A stretch of DNA of 64,000 nucleotides from Marchantia polymorpha subsp. ruderalis (GCA_037833965.1 AP031351.1:15946501-16010500), one strand, 5' to 3'; shown: positions 35,801 to 49,335, counted from the first letter of the stretch. The notes: generated by a model not told the origin, from the sequence alone. Made by a program: numbers and translations.

Positions 35801-38800
35801 TGCAATAAAGTTACGTAGAAACTAGAAGAGCAGGAACGCTTTTGTTTAATTAAGCAATAATTGCATTGAAGCTGTTGACTGAAGCTGAAGTTCTTGTCAT
35901 ACTCGTAATTGTTTTTGTCAGTTGTGTTTATACATCATATTTGAGTTCGCTTTTCACGATAATCTGTTTGGCGTCACCACGCTTATTTGCTGTCAAGGCA
36001 TAGTTTATCGTATCACATATTTGTTCAGACGTTGTATGAGAAATCAGTCTAGTTCCTAAACATATATAGTAAACTTTCGTCACCACTGTCAACAATGTGA
36101 AAGCCATGCTGAAATGCTATAGGAGTCATTATACGCACATCTATCGCTTTGGGCGATCGGATGTGCACTTGTTCTGATAATGTCTGATTATCGTTGTTTA
36201 TCGCTGTTTGTCGGATGGGGTGTAAATCTTAACAGTGTCCTCATTGCAATAAAAGAGCAAAAGTGGAAGATCTACGGAATATATACGTGCCTCACATTGC
36301 CGTCACCGATGGACAAGGCTACGAAATGGCTCAGGTGAAGTACGATATTTTTCAAGATATGTCTGACGATAGTCATGATCATCAAAGTCTAGCTGTCGAA
36401 TTAACGAACGGACAGACCCTAGGGGCCCGGAAATACCTCATAATGTCCCGTATATGTTCTTCTGTGCCCACTAAATTCAACACTCGTTTTGAGAACGCAG
36501 GAAGTCAAGCGCTTGAAATCCGAAAATGAGGAGCTAAAGCGGATGGTAATCAAATTCAGATGCTCAACCTTCTCTAAAGCCCTCTAATGCTGAAATAAAG
36601 TCATACTGCCTCTTGACTTGGACATAGGTTATGTAAAATTTTCAGCTTTTATTCTTTCTTGTTTTAATGAGGTACAGTTGAAAACTGTCAGCTTGACGTG
36701 TTCATTCGTCATTCTTTCTAGAATGCTGAGCTACAAATGGAGATGGATCGGTTGCTTCGTTCCGAGGTCAGTCTTCCTTGAGCCTGACCTATCATCAGAA
36801 TTGTTTTCTGTGTTTTGGATTGTAAATGTAAATAATGCTAAATCTTGAGTATTAGTTTCCAGTGTGCCGTTTAGTGATCCCAGTCCAGGATCGATGTCTT
36901 GATGTCTGCAAAACCTCACTTAAATACTGAGCGCTAAGTTTTCTAGCAGGCCACAACCCCAAGTGTTCTACAGAAGGTTGAAGTGAACAGATCCGACGAC
37001 CTGGCGAATGCTAGAAGACGACAGTCATCTCTCCAAACATTTTACGGGAGAAACGAGAGAAGACGGTCCTCTGTCAGAAGTTATGAGGAACATTGGCTCG
37101 ATGGAGGACACCCGAAGGGGCAGACTGGAGGTCACCGTTCGAGTTCCTCACTTGCAAGCATTGGAAATCGTGGTCTTGGAGAGAATTTCATTCTACAGGC
37201 AAGTGAATCTGTTCATAGAGCCATTGCATCAGTCATTATGTGAGATTTTATCCTTATTTGAACTCTTGCCTTTCCAGGATGAAATACATCTGCTTGGAGC
37301 GAAAGTCTTCGACATGGATGCTTACAGCCAGATGGGATTAGTCTCCAACAAAGCTTCAAATCATGGCAGCACTTTTGGACTGACCAGAGTAAGGTTCATT
37401 ACTCTACTCAGTTAGCCTAAAGTTATGTCGAATTATATGCATAGACTTGAAGCTATAGTTACGAAGTTGTTTGACATCTACTACACAAATCTTTGACAGA
37501 TGTTGATCATATCATCCTTGTTTTCTACGCTTTTCAATTTTACACGTGTACTCGTCTGAAGACCCCTCATTGGATGCAACTAGCAGTGGCATTTCCCTCC
37601 TGCTGTTCTCTTGATAGTAATCTGATTTTGTTATCTTCGTACCATACATATGTATATCCAAGACTACTACGTTCATGTTGTGGGTGTGATCACAGTTTTC
37701 AAAGTTTTACAAAACGACGTCTTTGAACTCTTAGTCCATGTATATTATCATCCCCTTACCCCAGCAGGGCTGAGGTTGAATTATCTCTTTCTTCATCATC
37801 GTTATGTGTTGCTTCTACGCAGATAAGCTTGATTACTCTGTCAGAAGTGCAGTATCTAAGTCTTCCACCTGGACTTGGGGCTATTCGCGACGTTCGCTTC
37901 TCTCCCTCGGGAAAGCTTGCTTTAGTTTCTTCTCTTGGAAAACGACTCTCTCTTTATAGGTGGGATGACTATAAATACTCAGGTTAAGCTTAAATTTTGT
38001 GAAGTTCTTATGACTTACAGGTCAGTTGAACTCCGTGCGATCTTAGTTGCGGGCGTACAATTGCATCGTCCTGCAGAAGAAGAATAGATAAACCGTACTT
38101 GTTCCTGCCTTCGGCGGACCTTGTTGTGTGTCTTGTCTGCGATTAAGGTTGTTATGTGATATCTAATCATGGTGGTCTTCGCCAGCTTGGAGAGCAACAA
38201 CATTGTGATCAACTACGCACTGCAGGTAGTGCCATCTGACGTTTCCTTCCTCGTTCGCACTTCAAATCCTAAACCTTCATTTCCAAGAATTTTCAAGAAA
38301 GCATGATTATGATGTTTACTTCCATCAAGGAACGAGAACAGTGTGTGAAACGGACAAGTGTAAGCCGATATCAAGTATAAGTACGGCTTATACCACTCTT
38401 TATTTGTCCTGGTCGTGCCGTTCAGCTCTCTCCCATGTCAAAGCGTAAACTCTGGCGAGATAAGTAGACTGTGAGATCTTGGATAATCTACCTTGGAGAC
38501 TCCCCTATCGACTGCATAACTGAGTAATGAGAGGCTGGTGTCATATGTCTGATCAGGCATTCCCCTTATTTCTTTGCAGAGTGCTCCTTGGTCATGCGCT
38601 TGGGATCCCAGTGTACCAAACCAAGTATACGCTGGCTTACAGGTGAGATCATATAGATTTCTAAGGGTATAGATGTTGCATTTAGGCTGACCTGCTAAAT
38701 GTCCACAACTCTCATCAGCTCATTTCCACAGATCCGTCTGTGGAGTATGGAGAATCATCAAGAGTTCCAATTTTGTCGTTGTTCGAAAGCAGAGATTTAA

Positions 38801-39897
38801 ATTTCTGCCTAATGTACATGCTTTGCATCAGTCTTCTTACCTTACATGATTGACAGCCATGTCAACTTCTCTGATGTAACAGAATGGTTCTTTGCTCATA
38901 TTCGACTTGAGGCAGACATCATCTCCCATCGCCTCAGTCAACGGCTCCAGCACCCGTCCCGTGCATACCCTCCAAAGTGTTCAAAGTCAGACGAGAAAAG
39001 GCATATTGAGTGCTTCAAGCAGTGGTGCTTACTTCTGGGATATGGGCGCGACAGCTGCTTTAGCTGAGATTCAAAGGTTTGTTCAGACTGTTTTTCGTAC
39101 TTTTGTATTTGGTGCGACGTAACGCCTGAGTACAATTCCCCTTTCCTAACGCAGCAAAGTACATGTTTCCTACCTGGTTAGGCGCTTTTGGCCTGGGCTT
39201 TCCTAATTCTTTCTCCCCTCCCACATGGCCCTCTCGATTGAAAGCAAGTCGCAAATTGAACGTTTATGGTGTAAATCATTGCAGGCCGCAGTGCATATCA
39301 GAAGATTACAGAGAGAAACTGTGTGTTTCTCTTGCTTATGCGCCATGCCTCAAAACGGCTGTAGCATCGTTCAGGCCGTCACCTTTGGCCCACAGTGAGG
39401 CTTCCTCTTCAGCGAATGCATCAATTCAGGCGGACTTTCTAAGCCAGCCTTGTACTACAGCACGTAGGTCGCTAGAACCTGTTTCCTCTACACAGACATC
39501 TACACAAGACCATCCCTCGCATTGCGTTTTTAGCAGTCGATTTGAGGACTCGTTGTCAGAATCTACTGCAGGAGGAAAGGTTGGTCGACGCGAGTGGAGA
39601 TGGGAAGGAGGAAAGACGATGGTTGGTCATAAGAGTACCAGTGTCATGCCACGGTCTGCCATAATTGTGGAACCGATGTCTGGTATAAGCCTTAGAACAT
39701 CATTTGCTTGTGGGGACGAAGGTACGAATGCTGTGTGGTTGTGGGACATGAACACGCTCAGCGTCACACAGACACTCGTTCCCCACCAGTCTCCAGTGCT
39801 AGATGTAAAATATGTGGATATCGGAGAAAGAATTTTAATGGGCTGTATTAGTGAGAAAACTTTTCAGCTCTATAGACGGCCCCCGTCAACGGTGTAA
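32894..39897 (+). CDS. RFWD3: RFWD3-like RING-finger / WD40 E3 ubiquitin ligase
   Basis: Thirteen exons: 32894-32998, 33422-35226, 35701-35779, 36236-36334, 36501-36545, 36722-36766, 36950-37198, 37278-37388, 37823-37959, 38186-38225, 38580-38642, 38883-39076 and 39285-39897. All phases join to 1,194 aa. Exon 1 has a basic nuclear-type signal (PPSKRLRLSR). Exon 2 encodes about 600 mostly acidic, low-complexity residues with a three-copy motif. The RING begins at C621 (CPICMEPWTNTGEHRI, LACGHLFGKSC, CPHCNKRA) and closely parallels RFWD3. Exons 5-6 give a short coiled coil. The WD40 region follows (GAKVFDMDAYSQ, IRDVRFSPSGKLAL, PWSCAWDP, VYAGLQNGSLLIFDLR, WLWDM, VLDVKYV) and ends at QLYRRPPSTV. 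RFWD3 ubiquitinates RPA/RAD51 at damaged forks in animals; a genome-maintenance role here is by homology. It is much longer than human RFWD3 (774 aa) because of the N-terminus. Intron 7 uses a GC donor. Confidence 0.9.
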
Positions 39898-40847
39898 CGA
39901 GGAAACCTCTGTCAATAATCAGTCCAAGTCTACACGAAACGAGCCATTCACGCTTATTTGCATCATTCGTTAGTCTCGTCTTGCTTGGACCAATTCTTGT
40001 TCCGTCTGTTGAATCGTCGGAGTCCCATAGCCACTTCTTCGATTTCATGGTGCTTCGATTGAATGCGCAAGAAGTCTGCCATGTCCACGATTAATGAGAG
40101 GATTCTGCGCAAGGGTGAAACCTGCTCCACGGAGAGGTCATCGTCCAGCTACTGAGGAGGCTGATGGGTAGGAAAAGACAGATTGCTAAAACCATCCCTC
40201 GGCTCACTAAGCCCGGCACAAGAAGATGGTTGTAGCTCCAGAGAGCCTTATCGACGACCGGAGTCAGTGAAGAGCACCGTCGAGGTACGGGGTAACCCTC
40301 GAACGTCGACTAAGACTGACAATTGACTGAATCTTAGCGCAGCTTTCGTCCGAACGAGCCGAAGCCTACGGAGGGAAGTCGTGAGGGCGTCATGGGGCGG
40401 GTGTTGGAACACTCGAGTGTCGACGTTTGCTTCGTCCACTCGACTGTCCGGACCCCATAAAATGCGATTCATTGGACGCGAGCTGGCTTTTTCCAGAATA
40501 GGCCAGGAAGGACATCATCCATTATACTTTCGATGACTCTCGTCCAGAAAATGATGGCATTTGCGAAGGTCATCAGTGCGGAGGTTGACTGCGATCTACT
40601 TTGGTTTCACAGATGCCGATTCCCATCCAGCCACCTCGTCGCGCTCCGGTGAAGCCTGGGAAGCCAGTGGAGGATCAATCGGCGTCCATCATTCTTCCGA
40701 AGACTCCTCGGTGACTTGGTCCCTTCCGAGTTGCGACTTTCCACAAGTGGAAGTCTGTACGTCACACAGGCCAACTTTCGGTGCCTCCGTAGTCTAGGAG
40801 AATAGGAGAATAGCAAGGGCACCACTTTCCTGCAGCTACTTCCTTCT

Positions 40848-40876
40848 CCCTCCCTCCCTCCCTCCCTCCCTCCCTC
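40848..40876. repeat. (CCCT)n microsatellite
   Basis: About seven uninterrupted ccct units in a pyrimidine-rich context. Confidence 0.9.
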
Positions 40877-42371
40877 GCTCCTCTCCTGTACTCTTCTGTA
40901 CTGTCTCGATGATCAGCCGACTCACGAGGGCTCCTCTCTTCTCGTCGTCCCCACTACATTGGGGACACTCCATTGGCTCGCTCCTCCGAAACCTCGCTCC
41001 CTCGAGACAGCGCTAGGAACCGTACTCGGGGTAAGTCGAGGACCTTGGATCATATGTTATCATTCTGCTGCCCGCCTGCCTGACTGCCTGCCTGCCTGAA
41101 CGGATAATATTCATCTGACCCTGCCTGCCTGCCTGCTCTGCGTTCGTTCGTGCGTGTGGGAAAACGTGAAGGCGGCCCCTCGTCGCACTTGCTGTGAACT
41201 CGAGGGTTAGCGAAATATAATCCGAGTCTAAGATCAAGAGGACGGAGGATTGGTCGCTTTCCAGCGTTTTCACACGGTCGGGAAATTCCGGTGCTCTACT
41301 GCGTCTGTCTATGCGTGACCGAGTGGATGTAAGATTCGTCTCAAATTCGGCGTACCTGACTGACAGATCGGGCCCTCTTTTGGGGTTCGTCTTTCCTGGG
41401 TACATAACAAATTCACGCAGTTGATTCTCCGAGCACTTGTATGCAATATTCTGAGCAGGGAGGGAGGAAAGGTAGATTTGTCTTTCCACATATCAAAAGA
41501 CTCAATCATTGACCCTGCTGGTGAAGAGCGCAATTTATTCCATAGCTCCTGTCGAGGAGAACTGTGTCTGTAGGCTTCATCCATATTTTCCTAAGTGGGA
41601 CTTGCTTTTACTCCAGCACCGTGACATGTAACATTCAATAATGCAAAGATAGAGATGGAAACTGCTCGAAATTCGGTCCCAACAAGCGCAATCCAATCAT
41701 TGACACAGATCTATTTGAAATTCAAGTGTGCGACAGGCAGGCAGTGATGCTGCTGCTGTAATTCTAGTTGCCAGCAAATTACGAATCCATTTTGTTCGTA
41801 AGCGGCGGCAGTTAGTTTTACGGTCAGTCGGTCGGTTTGTAGTAGTTAATCACGGAACTCGGCCTCCAGATGATGAGAACCTGCGACTGGGCCTGCTAAA
41901 GTGGAAACGTGGGGCCTACGCTGTCCATTACTTCTACATCTTATGCACAAGAAACAACCCGCAAGACAACAACGACCTGCTGAGCACCTTTTGACATGGA
42001 GAGCAATCAGTTCTGTCGAAGTCGCGACCCGCTTCTCCTTCGATCTTGCTGGGACAGGAATCACCATCACCGATGCGCGAGCACCGGACGACCATGTGGA
42101 GAGAACGAGCTCCGGGTGAGAAGTAGGGACGTGAAACGCTTCACTCCCGCAGTTCAATCCAGCTCAGAATCGTCTTTCTTTGACCTCTGGCCCGAAGAGA
42201 ATCCTCCTGCTCTCAAAAAAAATATAATCCTGTATAATCTCTGATGAAGAACATATTTGCAGATTCAATGCAGGCGCCGAGGAGTTTTTGCAAGCTCGCA
42301 ATGGAAGTCCCAAACTCTTCTCGTCACTTGTAACAAGCTCATGGTGAATTAAAAAGGGCAGTGAGTGGATG

Positions 42372-42374
<3 letters not shown>

Positions 42375-42413
<39 letters not shown>
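42375..42413. repeat. (GA)n microsatellite
   Basis: An uninterrupted GA run of about 39 bp, followed by further imperfect GA-rich sequence to about 42440. Confidence 0.95.
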
Positions 42414-42417
<4 letters not shown>

Positions 42418-43678
42418 AGAAAGAGAAAGAGAGTGAGAGAGTTGACTTCTATCAAATGCAGCTAACCATCCAGCAACAGATTCCAACGACGGAATCTACA
42501 AAGATCTCTCCAAGTTCCCCAGCACCATCGAAGCTCGATTAATTGCGGTTCGATCCCTACATCAATACACTCGTCCAACATGGGAGGTTGGCCAAAGCTC
42601 GATCATAACTCTTGCACCTTCTGCGTGAATAGGAGAACTTCAAAACTAAACAAACTTCAAATACAGACTCTGAAGCTCCAGAGATGGCTGGCCCGTTCGT
42701 TGGGGATTGGGAGTAGAGAAGCTCCGGCGTCAAAGTCTTTGTCACTGGCGATGGACGGAGTGAAAGAAGCGTGGTCGGATGGATTGATGCGTTGCTTGAA
42801 GGCGACGAGATAAAAGGGAAGTAAGTTGCGGAGGAAGAAGCTAGAGCGCTGATCATGGCTATGTAGCGTAGCGGCGAGAGGTTAGCGCTCGTCATGATCA
42901 AGCATAGCATGGCGTCGTGGTGCATAGCCGTGGGGCACAAGGACGTTCTTGTTGTTGAAAGGAAAGGTCGACCGGTCAAAGGGTTCAGTTTGTCTGGAAT
43001 CGTGATCATTGGACTAACACATTTCTGGCTGGATTCACTTTCTTCTTCTGTCATCTTCTTGCTGCTTTCAGATTCCCCCGCGGCTTCAGGAGGTATGGTG
43101 TCAGACCGGTGTCTAAATTTGCATCAAGTCTCGTACTCTCGCAGGATTGCTCACCGGGAGCACCACAGTTTCTCCTCGACAAGAGAGCCGGCCTGCTTCC
43201 TGGAGTTCCACACGAAGTGCAGCCAGGAAAAGACATTATCATGATTACGATACTCTTTCCTCGTTTCTTTCCACGGAATCACTTAAACATATCCTGCACG
43301 TACCATGACCTAGCACCATAGTTGGGCCAGCGGGTGAGCCAGCGAGTGGCCACCACGGTCAAGCAAGCCCTTCCTTGCATAGCTGGGCCCTTCCGATACA
43401 TTTCTCTCATAATCGTAATCGTTTCACCCGCTGCTGCTGCAACGCTGCTCTCTGTGTACATTTCAATCCCTCCCTCCCTTGCTCACTTCTAATATTCGCG
43501 AGGAGTCACGGAGTTGCTTTGGTCCACACGGGGCAAACTCTTTAAAGCGACTGACAAAGCAATTCTTTTCGCGGAGGTCGTGATCGAAAGAGAGGGCTTT
43601 TGAAAACCCGGGTCCAGGCCAATACCAGTCCATGCTTAGCCTTCAGGAATGATCAGGAGAGGAGGGAAGGGGATGATG

Positions 43679-43683
<5 letters not shown>

Positions 43684-43742
<59 letters not shown>
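43684..43742. repeat. Long (GA)n microsatellite
   Basis: An uninterrupted GA run of nearly 60 bp, the longest in the window, preceded by a short (GAT)n run and followed by (CA)n at about 43753-43764. Confidence 0.95.
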
Positions 43743-43745
<3 letters not shown>

Positions 43746-44655
43746 TAATTCACCACACACACACAGCTGCTCCCATGACGACGAGAGGAAACTGAACCGA
43801 CGAATATACAAGAGGAAGAAGTTATGCGCCATTGGCTTCTACTTCTAGTCGTCTCTTAGACCTCCTTTCTCCTCTCTTCTACATCACTCCTTCGATGCCA
43901 AATTGATTCGGCATCCGAAATCTACCCTCCCTAGCTTCATCCTCCTAAGAGTTCAAGGACGTGAGCAGGCTTATAAATATACATATTCCGTTGAAAAAGG
44001 CTCAAATTCTTTGGGCCTGACATGACAGTTCTCTCTTAAAGGGCACCAAGAGAAAGGGCTGCTGCCGGCGGAGGATAAATCTCGGAAGGAAGTTCCTTGC
44101 ACTCTAGAGAGGAGAGCGGACCGAGCGGGGCTAGCGTTCCTTTGGAGATGGATACAATTTGCAGACGAACAATAAAGGCAACTTTCCACGGCCGTCTTGA
44201 GAACCAGCAGACTGGATGCGAGCATGCGAGGAACGAGAACGGTAACGTTGACACTCGTCCGGGCAAGAAAGAGATAGATGCTCGACCGTGCGATACGTGC
44301 AGAAAGCTACGGTGGCATGCGAGCATCGAGCACCGGCTCTCTTTGAGAAGGAGCCTGGCTCCGAGCAATGACCAGTCAGAGGAATAAGAGGGTGCCCATA
44401 TTTGTACTTTCTGCTAACTCCTTCGGCCCGCGCTCGGCAAGTGATCATGGATGCAAGTGATTAATTATCAGCGGAGCCTTTCGTCCTCCCTTCGAATGGA
44501 TCGAGTGAGTTGCTGAGTGGACTTTCTTCTCGGGCCACGAGATTTGATCCTCTCCGCTGCTGAGCCTAAGCGAGGTACTCTGAGGGGGCCAAGGCAAACA
44601 ATAACTCTCTCTCTCTCTCACTCACACACAAACACACACAAGCAGCTTAAGATCA

Positions 44656-44687
44656 GGTCAAGTCAAGTCAAGTCAAGTCAGGTCAGG
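44656..44687. repeat. (GTCAA)n pentanucleotide repeat
   Basis: Four exact gtcaa units with flanking gtcag variants. It lies just after a (CT)n(CA)n compound repeat at about 44605-44640. Confidence 0.85.
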
Positions 44688-45990
44688 CGATGCAGGCACC
44701 AAGACATTTGCGCAACTCACTGATCCGGAAGATAAGAAGCAAAGAAGGGAGGAGGGATGGAAGCTTGTTAGCACCCCAGAATTACTGCCTTGAGATGAGA
44801 CGAAGGAGATCGCATCAACTGCTTCTTTCCTTCCTCTCTTCGACGGAGCAAACCAAACTATGACGCTTAGCTGGCTAAGACGTCGGTTCTGTTGCTCTCC
44901 CTCTGCGATTGTCATTGCTCGAGAAACACTTCAGTAGTACCTTCGCTGAGCTTTCCCCAAATATTTGGCGCCCATCTCCTTCACCTTCGCTTCACCTCAC
45001 TGTCGGAGCCCTCGAAAATTGAAGGAAGAGGGACTCGAGAAGGCCCGATAGGCAGAAGAAGCCTAAGTCAGGCCATATTCTAAATGCCCTCCCCCATCCT
45101 CCCCCCCAATCTTCTTCCTCCTCCTCGAGTCATCGGTGGGCGATGATGCGATCCAAACCCTTTCGTAGAGAGCACTGGTGGTTCTTCTTTTATGCGAAAA
45201 GTCGAGTCTCTGAGAATCATTACCCGTTCCCTCACTCAGATGCCCCAAGAATTCGTTGCGAAGGCGGGCTGAATGACGAAGAAAAGACCTGCTGTGGCTT
45301 GCTTTAATCCCAAACTCGGTGTTCGACTGAATCCCATGTCCAAACCATAACAACAATACTGCCAAAAGCTGCGTCCTTAAACCTCGAGAGCTGCACCTCC
45401 GAGGTCAACGCGGCAAAAGGTATAAAATGTGTCGAACGCGGCGATCGATCGATCGATCATTTGGCATGTTGTGCGTCACGGCTCGGACAAATTGCTGTCC
45501 TCGCAAGTCTTTCGCTCGAGATTATCCATCCAGCCATCGAGATTACCCACCAACCCAGGGGTGTATGTCAAGTTTTGGGATGCCTTGATGCGCTCTCTCT
45601 CTCTCTTTCTCAAACTCGGCCCATCGATCACACCCATCGAAAGCTCAAGCTGCTTGCGATGGTGGTGGAATCACTTTCACGGCCTAGTTCGAGCATTCCC
45701 ACGGTACTGGTGATGTTCGAAACGAAAAGCCGAAACTGAAGCGCCATCGGAGAGCAGAGCGCAGTGTGGCGGTGGTAGAGAATACAAAAAGGATGGATCC
45801 AACTGCAAGGACTTCGATCGGATCAGACGAGACTCCGGGACAAGATTCGACCACAACGAGTTCCGCCAGATCTCGTGGAATAAAGCGATTAGACGAAATC
45901 GAAAGGACAACAAAACAGCATCCGTAAAAAGAGTTGATAGCTTGATAGCCCCTCGAGGCTGGATCGTAATCGAAGCAACAACAAGGCAGC

Positions 45991-46135
45991 AGTACTACTA
46001 CTACTACTACCACCACACTACTCCTAGCACTGGTAGAGCTACAGCCGTTGCCGTTGGTAGGTAATTGTTTTGTTGTTGGTGCTGTTCTGTTGGTTAGAAG
46101 ACGGTTGTTGTTGTTGCTGCTGCTGCTGCTGCTGA
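45991..46135. repeat. Cluster of trinucleotide repeats
   Basis: (ACT)n/(ACC)n at about 45991-46017 and (GTT)n(GCT)n at about 46105-46134. A minus-strand open frame crossing them is rich in homopolymer Ser/Asn/Val runs and is best explained by the repeats. Confidence 0.85.
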
Positions 46136-46257
46136 ACATAGATTTGCCAAATCCTTCGTGTCCCATTAGTGTTGGCAAATGCGAGACTCGGTCAGTAGCA
46201 GTCGGAGTAGGCTTCGGAGATGATGATCGATCGTGTGATCCTGTGATGGGAATGATG

Positions 46258-46288
<31 letters not shown>

Positions 46289-46421
46289 GGCCCTCGATCC
46301 CTCGCGAGTCGTCACTGGACTCGACCTGCCCGCCCGGGGCATGGGCATGGGCATGGGCATGAAGATCGACCGATACATTCACCCGCGGCTCTGCTTCTGC
46401 CCGCCCGCCCGCCCGCCCGCC
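46258..46421. repeat. (CT)n, (GGGCAT)n and (CCCG)n arrays
   Basis: (CT)n at 46258-46286, four to five ggcatg units at about 46336-46361, and (cccg)n at about 46401-46421. Three different unit types sit within 165 bp, a hotspot for slippage. Confidence 0.9.
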
Positions 46422-46449
46422 CAGGCACCAATAATGCTTGAGCATAATC

Positions 46450-46483
46450 GGCCTTCAATCAGCACGCAGTCTGATTGAAGGCC
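46450..46483. repeat. Perfect 13-bp hairpin with 8-nt loop
   Basis: ggccttcaatcag (46450-46462) and its exact reverse complement (46471-46483) flank an 8-nt loop. GC-closed at the base. It could fold as a short RNA hairpin or serve as a palindromic binding site. Confidence 0.8.
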
Positions 46484-47620
46484 ATGCGCCGACTGGACCG
46501 GGCAGAGAAGGGCAGCGCAGGGCAGGTCAGGGCAGTGAACACAAGATTGTGCTTGACTCGTACTGTGAAAGGACAGGCCGCTTCGAATCTTCATGGGCCC
46601 GACCGAGTCTTGACTGGGAGCGACCGCTATTTTGGCCCCGACAGTCTTCGGGCCGCGACCGCCACCAACTTGGAGGGCCGCCAACTCTGCCCTCCAAACA
46701 GCGAGCTAACGTAAACGAACGGACATAGGGAATCCACTGTGCTCCTATGGTTGCTCCGTGTGCTGCAGAGGGGAGCAGCCAGCTATGGCCCCATGCCATG
46801 CCATGCTATGGAGCATGTGAGAGAGATTCTGAGAGCTACGGCTCGCTCAGAGAAAAGCAGTATTCTACAATCGGATCGAGGTCGAGGTCGAGGAGGTGAT
46901 GGGCAAGAAGAAGAGTGGCCGAAGCTGTCTGTGCTAGCCACCCGTGCTGCGAGAAATTTGTCCTGACGAGCTCGCGCGCACTGTCACTGGCAGGCATCTC
47001 GGAGCGAGTGCGGCGAAGAAAGACGAAACGAATTATTAGCTGATAGCATAGCGCGGCGAGGATTTGGAGGCTTCTCCATGCCCCCGGACGCGGGAAGCTG
47101 CACTGTGGCATCTTGTAGGCGTCTCGGCGCTCCGCACCGTTTGGACTCGCCTCCGCAGTCCAATCCAGCTGGTTCCTCGTCTTCGTCTGCGCCTGCATAG
47201 TCCACCGCAACCACCTCCTCTTCTACTGCTGCTCAATTAAACGCTTCTTTTCCAGCCAATCGATCCGGCTCAGGCTCGGGCTCAGTCAGGCTCAGGGGGC
47301 CAAATTCCGCTTGGCTGGTTCCTGAAATGAAGGAGAAGACGCCACGGCCAGGCGGCTTGGCTTGTATGGGTTTCTCGTATGGTGCGTGCGGCCATGGCCT
47401 GGAACGACGCCGGCTAGCTTTCCTGTCCCTCGAGAGGGCAGGCAGCAGTGCTTGCGGTTCTCGCGCAGCTTACAGTTATCGCTGCCGGTTCTGTTTGTCT
47501 GCATGCTCCTCTCCTCTCGGGGAGCACGAGAGTGAGAGCGAGAGGGAGTGGAGTGAGTGCCGAAAACACCGATCAAACGGGAATCAGAGTGCCTCCCTCC
47601 CTCGAGTTCCTTCTCCGCTG

Positions 47621-47669
47621 GATGGATGGATGGCTGGCTGGCTGGCTGGCTGGATGGATGGATGGATGC
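47621..47669. repeat. Nested (GGAT)n-(GGCT)n-(GGAT)n array
   Basis: ggat units, then four to five ggct units, then ggat units again, giving a symmetrical block structure. Confidence 0.9.
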
Positions 47670-49310
47670 CGGGATGAATGACACAAGCTCGTCGCCGACG
47701 CCGATCATTCTTTTTCGGGTAGTGTCTCGAATGGCACTCGGTCGCGGCTCCAGAAGTGGGGGGCACTCCATAACTCGGAAGCATGTTCGGGCCCCATAAA
47801 GGCCGGTCCCTTGCGGTGCGTGAATTATCAGAAGTATGTCCGAAGCCCGCAGAAGATCGGTTGCGAGAAAAGGTCGAACAGGAAATTCATGAGCAGGCTC
47901 GGGCTACGGACACGAACAGCTAAGAGGGTCTGGAATTAATTATACATGCCCATAATTAGAGCTGGCTATTGAAGTATGCGATACGAGGAGCTAGAAATAG
48001 TTCTCGGGAAAGATGTTGGAAATATTCTCGCGACTCCAAGATAGGGATATTCAGAATGAATCTATTCCACGGCAATGAAAGAATCGAGGTAAACAAACAT
48101 TTCAATCCAATCCAATCCGCAGCGCAAGGCATGGCTGAGGGCTATCAACCCGGTTCCTGCGGTGCTGGCCCATCGTCCCGAGAAACAGACCCCACAAGCG
48201 AAAAAAACAAATGAAAGGAGGGAAGCACACAAACACAAATCCCCACGAACCCCATCGAGCTCGGAGCTTAATAATCACAAGAAGCAAATCGAAGGTGAAC
48301 ATCAAAAACAACGACAATGTGACGCATCATCCCGTCCCCGCACACGTGCATTCTCAGACACACACAAACAAAAAACCATTATGCAAAACACAGGATCTCA
48401 TCCACGACAACGCAGAGGTAGCAAGCACAAGTCCCCAGTCTCGGCGTTGGCACAGTGGTGCTCCACTGTGGATTTACATGGCCTAAACGAACCTCCCCCT
48501 GCCCTCCCATTCCCAACCTCACTCCCCCACCCCCCCGGGCCATCTACATTACAGTCCTGAGGACAAGGTCGTCCTCGTACTCTCACTCGCAGTCCCCTGG
48601 AGGAGGAGCAAACTCCATGGGCTGTGGTAACTGGCCACTGGCCGCTGGTAACAACGAGCAGGCCCACACCTCCTCCTCGTCTTTCTTTGCCTCCTTCCTT
48701 CTTTCTTTCTTGCTTCCTTCTCCAGCGGTCCGGACTACCGCCACGCCTCGCCCTCCAACTACTGCGCACAAGTAGCAACAAAATCCAGACGAATCAATCC
48801 AACACTCGGGGCCATGGGATGAGAAATGCCAAAGACGTCCACTGAGGCGTTCTCGTTAGTCGCCCCCAGCCCTTCGCATGATCGACGCCGATGGGAGGGC
48901 AAGAAGGCCTTGGCCTAGCCGTGTCGACCTATCAAGCAATCCGTCAGTCGGTCAGTGGGTCTAGAGGGCTCAACGCAGAGACAAACCCTCGTTCCAGGTG
49001 AAATTTGCTGAGCGCAGCATCTCACCTCACGCTCGTTCGTTCGGGTGAAAGCGAGCGGGTGAGCCCAGTCAGAGTAAAAACCTCAACAGGTGAAAAGAAC
49101 AATCATCGCCTTTGCCCTTTCACCACCTCCTTCATCTCGACGGTCAGATTAAAGAACAAATTAACTTCGAAAGGTTCACGCAACAGCATCAGATTAAACA
49201 GGTAGATGGATAGAGTCATGGGTAGAGAGAGATCCAGTAGATGGATGCATAGATCAGATCACAAGTAGCTAGGTTTGCGTTGTGGTATGGGTAGAATTAA
49301 GATTCGTTAA

Positions 49311-49335
49311 GAGAGAGAGAGAGAGAGAGAGAGAA
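49311..49335. repeat. (GA)n microsatellite
   Basis: An uninterrupted GA run of about 24 bp. Confidence 0.9.

Noticed and set aside
45684..46445. A 253-codon minus-strand open frame
   Set aside because: Most of its length is translated microsatellite (runs of Arg-Glu, Ser, Asn, Val, His-Ala) and it has no domain or splice partner.
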